Origin: HIMB114 sp008638005 | Lineage (GTDB): Bacteria > Pseudomonadota > Alphaproteobacteria > Pelagibacterales > Pelagibacteraceae | Direction: 5' to 3' | NCBI GenBank assembly: GCA_032681305.1 | Contig: CP136340.1 | Span: 186,001-250,000 of the forward strand | DNA: 64,000 bases | In this document: piece by piece, positions 17,409 through 27,399 of the stretch | Position numbering within the stretch: the stretch's first letter is position 1 | How the letters are laid out: every line of letters starts with the position of its first letter | Notes under the pieces: generated by a model | The model's input: only the letters and a program-made list of their open reading frames with translations | Told to the model about the DNA's origin: nothing | The model's database searches: none | Position numbers and translations under genes: made by a program

Positions 17409-19312
17409 ATAATTAAATAAGTTAATAAAACAGTTAGACCAATTAAAATAACAAAAGCATAATGATAAAGGTAACCAGATTGGAACAATACAGCTTTGTC
17501 AGATATAATTTTTATTATTCTAGCAAATCCGTTTGGCCCATAACCATCAATAATTTTCTCATCTCCTTTTGACCATAGAAAGTTACCAAACGCTTTAGCA
17601 GGCTTAACAAATAAAAACTCATAAAATTCATCAAAATACCATTTGTTAAGTAAAAATTCATAAATAGGTTTATGCGTTTCTTTTAACTGATTTAAAATAT
17701 TCTCATTTTTTACATATAAATAATAAGCAATAAAAATAATTAAAAATCCTACAATTGGAGTGAAATATAAAAACCAATATGGAGGATGTTGTAATACAAA
17801 TTTTTCTTTAAAAAATATTGAACCATTCCAAAAAACCTGATGATCAATTCCAATAAAGATATCTTTAAATAAAAAACCTGCAAATACCGCTCCTAAAGTT
17901 AAAAGAAATAATGGAGCCAAAATCACTAATGGTGACTCATGAACTTTTTCAAATGCATAATTTTCATTACGATAATTTCCGTGAAAGGTTTTGTAAATTA
18001 ATCTCCATGAATAAATTGAAGTTAAAATAGCAGTGATCACGCCTATTATAGTTGCGTATGAGCCCATGCTATTGCTTGAAAAGAAAGCTGCCTCAAGAAT
18101 TGCATCTTTTGAATAAAAACCTGATAAAAATGGGAACCCCGTAATAGCAAGAGTTCCTATGACCATAAACGCATATGTGTAAGGAATTTTTTTATAAATA
18201 CCTCCCATTTTTCTAATATCTTGTTCTTCATGGAGACTATGGATCACAGATCCTGCGCACAAAAATAATAAAGCTTTAAAAAAAGCATGAGTAAATAAAT
18301 GAAAGATTGCAATATGGTAAGCGCCAATTCCAGCTGCAAAAAACATATACCCAAGCTGACTACAAGTTGAATAAGCGATGATTTTTTTAATATCATTTTG
18401 GACTAAACCAATAGTTGCTGCAAAAAAAGCTGTGGAAGCGCCAACCGTTATGATTAAGGTCTGGGATATTGCCGAATACTCATAAATGGGTGAACACCTT
18501 ACTACCAAAAAAACTCCAGCTGTAACCATAGTTGCCGCATGAATTAATGCTGAAACTGGAGTGGGTCCTTCCATGGCATCAGGTAACCAGGTATGTAAAA
18601 AAAGTTGAGCAGATTTACCCATTGCCCCAATAAACAAAAAGACACAAATAAAAGTTATTATGTTTCCTTCTATACCAATGAAATTAATTTTTTTATCAAC
18701 TAAGCTTGGAATGGATTGAAAGACTTCTGAAAAGTTGAGTGAACCTGTATATTTATAAATTAAAAAAATACCTATTGCTAAGCCGAAATCTCCCACTCTA
18801 TTAACGACAAAAGCTTTGATGGCTGCAGCATTGGCGCTAGGTTTTTTAAACCAAAACCCTATTAGTAAATACGAGGCTAGACCAACACCTTCCCATCCAA
18901 AGAATAGTTGCAAGAAATTATCTGATGTGATCAACATTAACATAGCAAAAGTAAATAAAGACAAGTAACCCATGAACCTAGGCTTGTCTGGATCGTGACT
19001 CATGTAACCAATTGAATAAACGTGAACTAAAAAAGAAACGACCGTTACAACAACCAACATGACTGCTGTTAACGCATCAATATAAATCGACCAATTTAAA
19101 TTTAAACTACCTGATGAAATCCAATTAAATATAACAAAATTTAAAGCTTCGGATCCTGAGATAAATAAGTAAAGATAATAGCAAGATATAATAGCTGATA
19201 GACCTACAAGTGAACTAGTAACAACTTGTGAAACCAAGTCTCCAATTTTTCTTCCGAATAAACCGGCAATTAAAAAACCTAGCAAGGGAGAAAATATTAT
19301 TAAATAAGCCAT
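17405..19312 (-). CDS. nuoL: NADH-quinone oxidoreductase subunit L
   Basis: The distal proton-pumping subunit of the complex I membrane arm. The 635-residue protein carries IYIDALTAVMLVVVTVVSFL, LFFGWEGVGLASYLLIGFW, FLHTWLPDAMEGPTPVSALI and DIKKIIAYSTCSQLGYM. The long C-terminal lateral helix region (after about residue 520) that braces NuoM and NuoN is present. Start ATG overlaps the nuoK stop by 1 base and the end overlaps nuoM by 4 bases. Confidence 0.97.
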   Translation of the reverse strand: MAYLIIFSPLLGFLIAGLFGRKIGDLVSQVVTSSLVGLSAIISCYYLYLFISGSEALNFVIFNWISSGSLNLNWSIYIDALTAVMLVVVTVVSFLVHVYSIGYMSHDPDKPRFMGYLSLFTFAMLMLITSDNFLQLFFGWEGVGLASYLLIGFWFKKPSANAAAIKAFVVNRVGDFGLAIGIFLIYKYTGSLNFSEVFQSIPSLVDKKINFIGIEGNIITFICVFLFIGAMGKSAQLFLHTWLPDAMEGPTPVSALIHAATMVTAGVFLVVRCSPIYEYSAISQTLIITVGASTAFFAATIGLVQNDIKKIIAYSTCSQLGYMFFAAGIGAYHIAIFHLFTHAFFKALLFLCAGSVIHSLHEEQDIRKMGGIYKKIPYTYAFMVIGTLAITGFPFLSGFYSKDAILEAAFFSSNSMGSYATIIGVITAILTSIYSWRLIYKTFHGNYRNENYAFEKVHESPLVILAPLFLLTLGAVFAGFLFKDIFIGIDHQVFWNGSIFFKEKFVLQHPPYWFLYFTPIVGFLIIFIAYYLYVKNENILNQLKETHKPIYEFLLNKWYFDEFYEFLFVKPAKAFGNFLWSKGDEKIIDGYGPNGFARIIKIISDKAVLFQSGYLYHYAFVILIGLTVLLTYLII

Positions 19313-19623
19313 TACCCTTTTAAAGTATTAATATCTTCGACATGAATACTTCCTTTATTTCTAAAAAAGACTACTAAGATCGCTAAACCAATAGCTGCTT
19401 CGCCCGCGGCAACGGTTAAAACAAACATCGTAAATACCTGCCCAACAATATCTTGGAGGTAAACCGAGAATGCTACGAGGTTTATGTTGACTGCAATCAA
19501 TATTAGCTCGATGGACATTAACAAAACGATGACATTTTTTCTGTTTAAAAAAATTCCAACTATTCCAATTGTAAAAATAATCGCTGCTAGAAATAAATAA
19601 TGACCTAGGGAAATATCAATCAT
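19312..19623 (-). CDS. nuoK: NADH-quinone oxidoreductase subunit K
   Basis: A small three-helix subunit of complex I. The 103-residue protein has the conserved glutamates in helix 2 (MSIELILIAVNINLVAF) and helix 3 (VAAGEAAIGLAILV), which are part of the central proton relay. It overlaps nuoJ by 8 bases and nuoL by 1 base. Confidence 0.97.
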   Translation of the reverse strand: MIDISLGHYLFLAAIIFTIGIVGIFLNRKNVIVLLMSIELILIAVNINLVAFSVYLQDIVGQVFTMFVLTVAAGEAAIGLAILVVFFRNKGSIHVEDINTLKG

Positions 19624-20236
19624 TTAAATTTACTCCTTTAAAACTTGTAACCTCTTTAAGGAATACGCCCTCTTCTCTTTCTCTTGAAACTTGTTTTGTA
19701 ATATCTTGACGTTTTAAATTATCTTTTTTTCTAAAAGTTAATAAAATCGCGCCAACCATTGCTACAAGTAAAATTAAACCTGATATTTGAAAATAATGAA
19801 CAAAATCTGTGTACAGTACATTTCCAAGGGCTTCGGTATTACTAAGATTTTTAGAAACTTTTATCTCTGAAGTTTTAATAAAACTATCTTTATATTTCCA
19901 AGTACCAATCATTAACCCGATTTCGGTTAACATCACAACACCAATTAAAGTACCAAAAGGAAGATAGCTTAAAAAACCTGTTCTTAAATTTTTAAAATTA
20001 ACATTAAGCATCATGACAACGAACAAAAATAATACAGCAACTGCTCCTACATAAACAATCAATGTAAGCATACCAAGATATTCGGCACCCATCATAATAA
20101 ACAGGCATGAAATGCTCACAAAATCCAAAATTAAAAAGAAAACTGCATGAACTGTATTTTTTGCTGAGATAACCATTAAAGAAGATGCAATAGTTATAAA
20201 TGAGAAAAAATAAAAAACTAATGCGTGAGCTAACAT
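19616..20236 (-). CDS. nuoJ: NADH-quinone oxidoreductase subunit J
   Basis: A five-helix membrane subunit of complex I near the quinone tunnel. The protein (206 aa) starts with helix HALVFYFFSFITIASSLMVI, contains the conserved AEYLGMLTLIVYVGAVAVLFLFVVMML block with the functionally critical pi-bulge helix, and ends in a charged cytoplasmic tail. It overlaps nuoK by 8 bases and begins 6 bases after nuoI. Confidence 0.96.
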   Translation of the reverse strand: MLAHALVFYFFSFITIASSLMVISAKNTVHAVFFLILDFVSISCLFIMMGAEYLGMLTLIVYVGAVAVLFLFVVMMLNVNFKNLRTGFLSYLPFGTLIGVVMLTEIGLMIGTWKYKDSFIKTSEIKVSKNLSNTEALGNVLYTDFVHYFQISGLILLVAMVGAILLTFRKKDNLKRQDITKQVSREREEGVFLKEVTSFKGVNLND

Positions 20237-20242
20237 TTAAAA

Positions 20243-20728
20243 CTACCTGTATTGTTTATCTAATTTAATATTATTTGCGATTTCAGATTCCCATCTGTCA
20301 CCATTCTCAAGCAGTTTTTCTTTTGTATAATAAAGTTCTTCTCGAGTTTCAGTCGTAAATTCAAAATTAGGTCCTTGCACAATAGCATCTACCGGGCAAG
20401 CTTCTTGGCATAAACCACAATAAATACATTTGACCATATCAATATCGTATCTTGTTGTTTTTCTGGAACCGTCATCTTTTGGTTCAGACTCAATGGTTAT
20501 TGCTTGAGCAGGACATGCAGCTTCACAAAGCTTACAAGCAATGCATCTCTCTTCACCATTTGGATATCTTCTTAAAGCGTGCTCACCTCTAAACCTTGGG
20601 CTAATTGGACCTTTTTCAAATGGATAATTAACTGTGGCTTTAGGTTTAAACATAAACTTAATCGCAATATACAAACCTTTTACAAACTCACTTAAAAAAA
20701 TTGTTTTTATTAATCTATTAAATTTCAT
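20243..20728 (-). CDS. nuoI: NADH-quinone oxidoreductase subunit I (two 4Fe-4S clusters)
   Basis: This peripheral subunit holds clusters N6a and N6b that pass electrons towards NuoB. Two CxxCxxCxxxCP motifs are visible: CIACKLCEAACP and CIYCGLCQEACP. The N-terminal amphipathic helix and GPISPRFRGEHALRRYPNGEERC lead-in are typical. Length (161 aa) is normal. It is 2 bases downstream of nuoH. Confidence 0.97.
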   Translation of the reverse strand: MKFNRLIKTIFLSEFVKGLYIAIKFMFKPKATVNYPFEKGPISPRFRGEHALRRYPNGEERCIACKLCEAACPAQAITIESEPKDDGSRKTTRYDIDMVKCIYCGLCQEACPVDAIVQGPNFEFTTETREELYYTKEKLLENGDRWESEIANNIKLDKQYR

Positions 20729-20730
20729 TT

Positions 20731-21735
20731 TTATTTTACCGGTAACATTTCAAAATAAACTAAAAAACCTGATACAATAATTACCCAAACCAAAGAAATG
20801 GGTAAAAAAACCTTCCAACCTAATCTCATCAGTTGATCGTAACGATATCTTGGCACGATTGCTTTTATTAAAGCAAAAACAAAAAATAATAATAAGATTT
20901 TAAAAATTAACCATAACGCAGATGGAACAGCGTTAAGTGGATAAATATCGATTGGCGGTAACCATCCACCTAAAAATAATATAGAACCCATTGCACACAT
21001 TAAAAGAATATTTGCATATTCCCCTAACCAAAACAGTGCATACATCATTCCTGAATACTCTGTTTGGTATCCTGAAACTAATTCTGCCTCAGCTTCTGGT
21101 AAATCAAATGGAGGTCTATTTGTTTCGGCTAATGCTGAAATAAAAAAAATAACAAACATTGGAAATAAAGGGATGGCAAACCATAGTTTTTTTTGAGCTA
21201 CAACAATATCGATTAAATTTAATGATCCCACGCAAAGTAAAACCGTGACTATCACAAAGCCAATAGATACTTCATAAGAAACCATCTGTGCCGCTGATCT
21301 TAAAGCTCCTAAAAATGGATACTTAGAATTTGATGACCAGCCAGCCATGATAATTCCATAAACACCTAGGGATGAAACGGCAAAAAGATACAAAATCCCT
21401 ACATTGATATTCGTTACATATAAATTTTCTCCAAAAGGAATAACGGCCCAAGCTAATAGAGCTAATGACATAGTTACAACTGGGGCTAAAATAAATGTAA
21501 TTTTATTTGCTCCAGCTGGAATAATAATTTCTTTAAAAATATATTTTAATGCATCTGCCCCTGTTTGAAGTAAACCAAAAGGACCAACAACATTGGGCCC
21601 TCTTCTTAATTGAACTAAACCCCAAACTCTTCGGTCAACCCAAACGATCATGGCGACAGAAATTAGAACTGGTATTAACAATGCCATTATTTTTAAAATA
21701 TCAAAAAATACTAAATTAAAATATTCGCTCATCAT
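20731..21735 (-). CDS. nuoH: NADH-quinone oxidoreductase subunit H
   Basis: NuoH forms the quinone tunnel where the membrane and peripheral arms meet. The 334-residue protein contains the RRGPNVVGPFGLLQTGADALK loop, the acidic ALAETNRPPFDLPEAEAELV loop that couples quinone chemistry to pumping, and RYRYDQLMRLGWKVFLP at the end. The start has tandem ATGs (21735 or 21732) overlapping the nuoG stop; either is possible. Confidence 0.97.
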   Translation of the reverse strand: MMSEYFNLVFFDILKIMALLIPVLISVAMIVWVDRRVWGLVQLRRGPNVVGPFGLLQTGADALKYIFKEIIIPAGANKITFILAPVVTMSLALLAWAVIPFGENLYVTNINVGILYLFAVSSLGVYGIIMAGWSSNSKYPFLGALRSAAQMVSYEVSIGFVIVTVLLCVGSLNLIDIVVAQKKLWFAIPLFPMFVIFFISALAETNRPPFDLPEAEAELVSGYQTEYSGMMYALFWLGEYANILLMCAMGSILFLGGWLPPIDIYPLNAVPSALWLIFKILLLFFVFALIKAIVPRYRYDQLMRLGWKVFLPISLVWVIIVSGFLVYFEMLPVK

Positions 21736-23747
21736 TAATTTTCAGTACCTGTTTTTTTATTTAATGTTTTTGAATTTTTGCATTCGGACATCGTCGTTGA
21801 TGCTCTAGCGATAATATTAGATTGATAATAATCAATTAAATCAACATCAACTTTAAAATCTTTTTTAATATGACGATCAATTTTAATTGTATCTAAATCA
21901 GTTTCTGGCAGTTGATCGTAATTACCTAATCTGCTGTACTCTTTTAGCATCAATTCTCTTAAACTTTCAAATGAGTCAAAGCCAAGATTAATATTTTTAT
22001 GATTTGAAATTTCTAAAAATATCTCCCAATCTTCTTTGGCAAATCCTGGCGGATAACTAGCTTTAAATGATTTTTGAACCCTACCCTCTAAATTAACAAA
22101 AGAGCCATTTTTTTCTGAGTAAGCCGCACCAGGTAAAACAACATCGGCAATTTGTGAACTTTCACCACCATGAGTCCCTTGATAAATGACAAATTTATTT
22201 TTTAATTTCTCTGGATCAATCTCATCAGCATTTAGTAGATATAAGACTTCTGAAGAATAAATTTTTTCAATTTCATTTGACTGAAGACCTAAAATTAGAT
22301 TTCCAACAGACGATGCGGATTGGTGCAAAATATTAAACCCATCAAGTTTATTGATGTTTTTTAAAAGAGCTTTCACTGAATTAGTAACAGATAAAGATAC
22401 TTTGGGTTTTAAAACGCTTTCGCCAATAATTATAGCTGGGTTTTTAGCTTCTTTTAAAATTTTAGACTCTGAAATATTTCCATTAATTAGATCATCTAAA
22501 ATTGAAATATTATTTCCTATAACTTTATAATTATAATGAAGCTCTCCAGGATCACCAATTGAAAATACTTTACAACCGTTTTTAACTGCCTTTCTAATTC
22601 TTGTATTGATTATTGTTGCTTCATGTCTTGGGTTTGCGCCTATCAATAAAATAAAATCACATTCATCGATTTTTTGAATTGAAGTATTAAACCTAAAATT
22701 AAACTCATCAGATATATCAAACAAAATATCCTTTTGCCTAAAATCAATTAAATCTGAATTAAATGTATTTTTTAAAAAAGATTTAAATGCGTAAGTCGTT
22801 TCTAAATCAACGAGTTGCCCAACAAGTCCGGCAAAACTTTTTTTATCTGAAACATTTTCATAAATAAAATTTATAGCTTCCTTCCAAGAGGCCTCAATAA
22901 GTTTTCCATTTTTTTTAATATAAGGATTATCAATTCTGTTATTTAACAACCCATCACAAGCATATCTTGTTTTATCCGATATCCATTCTTCATTAATCTC
23001 ATCATTAACTCTTGGTAAAACTCTTTTGACTTCCCAGCCTTTAGAATCCATTCTTATATTTGATCCAACGGCATCCATAACGTCTATAGTTTCAACTTTA
23101 TTTAGTTCCCACGGTCTTGCTTCATAGGAATAAGGTTTTGAGGTTAAGGCGCCAACGGGACAAAGATCGATAACGTTGCCAGACATTTCAGAGTCAATTG
23201 TATTTTCCAAATAAGTTGTGATTTCCATGTTTTCACCACGATTAATTGCACCAATCTCAGCAATACCCGCGACTTCTTCTGAAAATCTTACACAACGTGT
23301 ACAGTGAATACATCTGTTCATATGCGTTTTAATTAACGGTCCCATGTATTTTTGGTCAACTGAACGTTTGTTAAGTTCATACCTAGATCTTCCGCCACCA
23401 TAGTTAAACGCTTGATCTTGAAGATCGCACTCACCCCCCTGATCACAAATTGGACAATCTAATGGATGGTTAATTAACAGAAACTCCATCACACCCTCTC
23501 TAGCTTTCTTAACCATTGGTGTGTTTGTTTTGATCACCTGTCCGTCCATCACTGGCATTGCGCAAGATGCTACGGGCTTAGGAGATCTTTCCATCTCAAC
23601 TAAGCACATTCTACAATTTCCAGCTATAGATAATCTCTCATGATAACAAAATCTTGGAATCTCTTTTCCTGCAACTTCACAAGCTTGTAAAACTGTAGAT
23701 CCCGCCTCTACTTCAACTTCAATTCCATCAACAGTAACTTTTGGCAT
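21735..23747 (-). CDS. nuoG: NADH-quinone oxidoreductase subunit G
   Basis: The largest peripheral-arm subunit, holding clusters N1b, N4 and N5. The N-terminal 2Fe-2S ferredoxin domain shows CYHERLSIAGNCRMC; the next domain shows CPICDQGGECDLQDQ and the HxxxCxxC cluster MNRCIHCTRCVRF. The molybdopterin-oxidoreductase-like C-terminal domain (after about residue 215) keeps QGTHGGESSQIADVVLP. Length is 670 residues. Overlaps nuoH and nuoF starts by 1 base each. Confidence 0.96.
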   Translation of the reverse strand: MPKVTVDGIEVEVEAGSTVLQACEVAGKEIPRFCYHERLSIAGNCRMCLVEMERSPKPVASCAMPVMDGQVIKTNTPMVKKAREGVMEFLLINHPLDCPICDQGGECDLQDQAFNYGGGRSRYELNKRSVDQKYMGPLIKTHMNRCIHCTRCVRFSEEVAGIAEIGAINRGENMEITTYLENTIDSEMSGNVIDLCPVGALTSKPYSYEARPWELNKVETIDVMDAVGSNIRMDSKGWEVKRVLPRVNDEINEEWISDKTRYACDGLLNNRIDNPYIKKNGKLIEASWKEAINFIYENVSDKKSFAGLVGQLVDLETTYAFKSFLKNTFNSDLIDFRQKDILFDISDEFNFRFNTSIQKIDECDFILLIGANPRHEATIINTRIRKAVKNGCKVFSIGDPGELHYNYKVIGNNISILDDLINGNISESKILKEAKNPAIIIGESVLKPKVSLSVTNSVKALLKNINKLDGFNILHQSASSVGNLILGLQSNEIEKIYSSEVLYLLNADEIDPEKLKNKFVIYQGTHGGESSQIADVVLPGAAYSEKNGSFVNLEGRVQKSFKASYPPGFAKEDWEIFLEISNHKNINLGFDSFESLRELMLKEYSRLGNYDQLPETDLDTIKIDRHIKKDFKVDVDLIDYYQSNIIARASTTMSECKNSKTLNKKTGTEN

Positions 23748-25030
23748 TACGCAATTTTCCTATTCGCTAGATTTGAACACTTATCCTCTAATTCAGCTCT
23801 AAAGTGTCTTAATAAACCTTGTACAGGCCATGATGATCCTTCTCCAAAAGCACAGATCGTATGACCTTCAATTTGTTTTGTAACCTCTAACAACATATCA
23901 ATTTCATGAATTTCAGCTTCACCTTTATTAATTCTCTCTAACATTCTCCACATCCATCCAGATCCTTCTCTACACGGAGTGCACTGACCACAGCTTTCAT
24001 GTTTATAAAATCTTGCAATTCTAGAAATACAAGAAACAATATCTTGAGACTTATCAATCACAACAATACCCGCCGTTCCCAAACCACTTTTCGCTTCTAC
24101 AAGCGAGTCAAAATCCATTAGAATATTGTCACAAACTTTTTTAGGCAGTAATGGCATAGATGATCCTCCAGGAATCACAGCTTGTAAGTTATCCCATCCT
24201 CCAATAACGCCACCAGCATGCGTTTCGATCAATTCTTTTAAAGGAATACTCATCTCTTCTTCAACATTACATGGATTAACTACATTTCCTGAAATACAAA
24301 AAATTTTTGTTCCTCTGTTTTTTGGTCTTCCAAAAGAAGCAAACCATTCAGCTCCCCTTCTTAATATCGTAGGAACAACTGCAATCGTTTCAACATTGTT
24401 TACAATCGTTGGACAACCATACAATCCAACAAGTGCTGGAAACGGTGGTTTCAACCTTGGTTGACCTTTATTACCCTCTAAACTTTCAAGTAAAGCTGTT
24501 TCTTCACCACAAATATAAGCGCCCGCTCCAAAGTGAATATACATATCAAAATCCCAACCTGTGCCAGCTGCATTTTTTCCAATTAATTTTTGCTCATAAG
24601 CTTGATCGATTGCTTGTTGCAAAACTTTTCCCTCATTAACGTATTCACCTCTGATATAAACATAACAAACTTTAGCACCAACGGCGTAAGCTGCGATCAA
24701 AGCTCCCTCGATTAATTTTTGAGGCTCATATCTTAAAATGTCTCTATCTTTACAAGTACCCGGCTCAGACTCATCGGCATTAATAACAAGGTAGTGTGGT
24801 CGTTCTAGTGTTGGTTCTTTTGGTGCAAAAGACCATTTCATTCCCGTTGGAAAGCCAGCGCCCCCTCTTCCTCTTAATTCAGATTTTTTAACCTCGTCAA
24901 TAATCCAATCTTTACCTTTTGAAATAATTGCCTTGGTATCTTTCCAATCACCTCTATTTTGGGCACTTGAAAGATCAAAACTTTCATCGCCATATAAATT
25001 TTTAAATATTCGATCTGTATCTTTAAGCAT
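23747..25030 (-). CDS. nuoF: NADH-quinone oxidoreductase subunit F (NADH and FMN site)
   Basis: NuoF oxidises NADH with FMN and passes electrons through cluster N3. SELRGRGGAGFPTGMKWSF is the nucleotide-binding loop, INADESEPGTCKDR and the GAGAYICGEETALLESLEG segment form the FMN/NADH fold, and CGQCTPCREG binds the 4Fe-4S cluster together with a downstream Cys in HTICAFGE. The 427-residue length is standard. It overlaps nuoE by 8 bases. Confidence 0.98.
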   Translation of the reverse strand: MLKDTDRIFKNLYGDESFDLSSAQNRGDWKDTKAIISKGKDWIIDEVKKSELRGRGGAGFPTGMKWSFAPKEPTLERPHYLVINADESEPGTCKDRDILRYEPQKLIEGALIAAYAVGAKVCYVYIRGEYVNEGKVLQQAIDQAYEQKLIGKNAAGTGWDFDMYIHFGAGAYICGEETALLESLEGNKGQPRLKPPFPALVGLYGCPTIVNNVETIAVVPTILRRGAEWFASFGRPKNRGTKIFCISGNVVNPCNVEEEMSIPLKELIETHAGGVIGGWDNLQAVIPGGSSMPLLPKKVCDNILMDFDSLVEAKSGLGTAGIVVIDKSQDIVSCISRIARFYKHESCGQCTPCREGSGWMWRMLERINKGEAEIHEIDMLLEVTKQIEGHTICAFGEGSSWPVQGLLRHFRAELEDKCSNLANRKIA

Positions 25031-25628
25031 TTTTATTTAACAAAGTTGTTCTATTTTGAATGGGTTCTGACCCTCTTCGCCCAGACTGTGAACCTATTTT
25101 TGGTAATGTTCCTTCTTTAAAACTGTTGAAAATTTTCTCTGCCTTTTCAGCATTTAAATCTTCATAATAATCTTCATTAATTTGAACCATTGGAGCATTT
25201 ACGCAGGCGCCTAAACACTCAACTTCAATCCATGAGCTATCAAGCTCTTTGTTTACATGACCTTGTTTTTCGGAAATATATTTTTTACACATTTCAACTA
25301 CTTTTCCTGAACCTCTAATCATGCAAGGGGTTGTGGTACAAACTTGAACAAAATATTTTCCAACTGGTGCTAGATTATACATTGTATAGAAAGTGGCCAC
25401 TTCATATACTTTGATATAAGCCGTCTCTAACATGTCAGCAATTAATTGAATAGCTGCAAGCGGTATCCAGTTATTATTTTGTCTTTGTGCAATATATAAT
25501 AACGGCATCACTGCACTCTTTTTTTTATTGTCAGGATATTTTTTTAAAATCTCATCAATTTTTATTTTATTTTCACTTGAAAACTCAAAACTACTTGGTT
25601 GATTTTTAGCTACATGTTTACCGCTCAT
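25023..25628 (-). CDS. nuoE: NADH-quinone oxidoreductase subunit E
   Basis: A thioredoxin-like subunit carrying 2Fe-2S cluster N1a. The cluster ligands are visible as CTTTPCMIRGSG and, 40 residues later, CLGACVNAPM. The VYEVATFYTMYNLAPVGK block is characteristic. The protein is 201 residues with a polar Arg/Gly-containing C-terminal tail beyond the fold. It overlaps nuoD by 4 bases. Confidence 0.96.
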   Translation of the reverse strand: MSGKHVAKNQPSSFEFSSENKIKIDEILKKYPDNKKKSAVMPLLYIAQRQNNNWIPLAAIQLIADMLETAYIKVYEVATFYTMYNLAPVGKYFVQVCTTTPCMIRGSGKVVEMCKKYISEKQGHVNKELDSSWIEVECLGACVNAPMVQINEDYYEDLNAEKAEKIFNSFKEGTLPKIGSQSGRRGSEPIQNRTTLLNKNA

Positions 25629-26800
25629 CGATCAACCTCTCCAAAAACAATATCCATTGATCCTAATAATGCCGGAACGTCAGCCAACATATGTCCTTTA
25701 ATTAAATAATCCATCGCTTGAAGATGAGCAAAACCTGGAGCTTTAATTTTGCAACGATAAGGTTTATTCGTACCATCTGCCACAAGATAAACTCCAAATT
25801 CTCCTTTAGGAGCTTCAACTGCCGCATAGGTTTCGCTCTTTGGAACGCTATAACCTTCGGTATAAAGTTTAAAGTGATTAATTAAAGCTTCCATAGAAGT
25901 TTTCATATCCGATCTTTTTGGAGGACCAACCCTGGTATCTAAAGTCATCACGGGACCATCTGGAATGGTAGTTAGGGCTTGAATTATAATTTTTACACTC
26001 TCTCTCATTTCTTCAATTCGACAAAGGTACCTGTCATAACAATCACCATTTTTTCCAACTGGGACTTTAAAATCATAATTTTCATAACCATCATAAGGTT
26101 GAGATTTTCTTAAATCCCAAGCAACACCTGACCCTCTAATCATCACTCCTGAAAATCCATGATCTAAAGCTTCTTGAACTGAGACAACTCCAATATCAAC
26201 ATTTCGTTGTTTAAATATTCTGTTATCCGTTAACAAACTTTCAAGATCATCAATTACTTTTGGGAAAGTTTTACAAAAATCTAAAATATCTTCAGCAAGA
26301 CCCGTTGGTAAATCAATATGAACTCCTCCTGGTCTAAAATAATTTGCATGTAACCTTGAACCTGAAACTCTTTCATAAAAAACCATAAGTTTTTCTCTTT
26401 CTTCAAATCCCCATAACGAAGGAGTTAAAGCACCAACATCAAGAGCTTGAGTTGTAATATTTAAAATGTGACTTAAAATTCTTCCAATTTCACAAAAGGT
26501 AACTCTAATATGTTTTGCTCTTACTGGAACTTCAATGTTTAAAAGTTTTTCAATCGCAAGAGCAAATGCATGCTCTTGATTCATCGGCGCTACATAATCT
26601 AATCGATCAAAATAAGGTATAGCCTGAAGATAGGTTTTGTGTTCAATTAATTTTTCTGTTCCTCGGTGTAACAAACCAATATGTGGGTCTGCCCTTTCAA
26701 CAACCTCACCATCCAGCTCAAGAATAAGTCTTAGAACGCCATGAGCCGCAGGATGCTGAGGACCAAAGTTAAGATTCATCGTTTTAAACTCTTTAGGCAT
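25625..26800 (-). CDS. nuoD: NADH-quinone oxidoreductase subunit D
   Basis: NuoD lines the quinone-binding site with NuoB. It starts MNLNFGPQHPAAHGVLRL after a short lead, with the quinone-site histidine in GPQHPAAHG, then HIGLLHRGTEKL and DYVAPMNQEHAF, and ends GSMDIVFGEVDR. All are hallmark segments of the 49-kDa subunit. 391 residues; separate from NuoC, unlike the fused NuoCD of E. coli. It overlaps nuoC by 1 base. Confidence 0.98.
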   Translation of the reverse strand: MPKEFKTMNLNFGPQHPAAHGVLRLILELDGEVVERADPHIGLLHRGTEKLIEHKTYLQAIPYFDRLDYVAPMNQEHAFALAIEKLLNIEVPVRAKHIRVTFCEIGRILSHILNITTQALDVGALTPSLWGFEEREKLMVFYERVSGSRLHANYFRPGGVHIDLPTGLAEDILDFCKTFPKVIDDLESLLTDNRIFKQRNVDIGVVSVQEALDHGFSGVMIRGSGVAWDLRKSQPYDGYENYDFKVPVGKNGDCYDRYLCRIEEMRESVKIIIQALTTIPDGPVMTLDTRVGPPKRSDMKTSMEALINHFKLYTEGYSVPKSETYAAVEAPKGEFGVYLVADGTNKPYRCKIKAPGFAHLQAMDYLIKGHMLADVPALLGSMDIVFGEVDR

Positions 26801-27399
26801 TATTTCTCACTCTTTTCTTGTGCTTTTTTTATATACTCTGGTCCTTGCCAAGGACTTCTAAAATCAAAATCTCTATAAGCTTGTTGAAGTTTAACAGGAC
26901 CATAAACGACTTTTCTTTTTTCGGGATCGTATCGAACTTCTTTGTAACCTGTTAAAGGAAAATCTTTTCGAAGCGGATAACCTTCAAATTCATAATCTGT
27001 TAATATTCTTCTTAAATCAGGATGACCTTCAAACTCGATACCATTCATATCAAACACTTCCCTCTCTAACCAATTTGCTGATGGATATATATTGGTTAAA
27101 GTTGGAAGCTTTTCATTTTCATCGACCTCAACTTTTACGGTTACTCTAAAATTGTTTTCATGACTTAATAATAAATAAACAACCTCAAACCTTTTTTCAT
27201 TCGCCGGGTAATCAATGGCTAAAATATCGATAAGTTGTTTAAATTTAAAATCAGGGTGTCTTTTAAACTGAGTAATATTTTCAATTAAATATTTTACTTC
27301 TGTTAAAAAAATTAAATTATCATTTTGTAGAATAGTTTTTGTAAATCTAAACTTAGAACTACCCTCAACTGCAATTTTAATATCCTCTAAAGTTTTCAT
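26800..27399 (-). CDS. nuoC: NADH-quinone oxidoreductase subunit C
   Basis: The 30-kDa peripheral subunit that supports NuoD. The family signature is seen in SANWLEREVFDMNGIEFEGHPDLRRILTDYEFEGYPLRKDFPL (longest run split here only for naming; the block lies about residues 109-150) and in the C-terminal YRDFDFRSPWQGP. 199 residues. Start overlaps the nuoB stop by 1 base. Confidence 0.97.
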   Translation of the reverse strand: MKTLEDIKIAVEGSSKFRFTKTILQNDNLIFLTEVKYLIENITQFKRHPDFKFKQLIDILAIDYPANEKRFEVVYLLLSHENNFRVTVKVEVDENEKLPTLTNIYPSANWLEREVFDMNGIEFEGHPDLRRILTDYEFEGYPLRKDFPLTGYKEVRYDPEKRKVVYGPVKLQQAYRDFDFRSPWQGPEYIKKAQEKSEK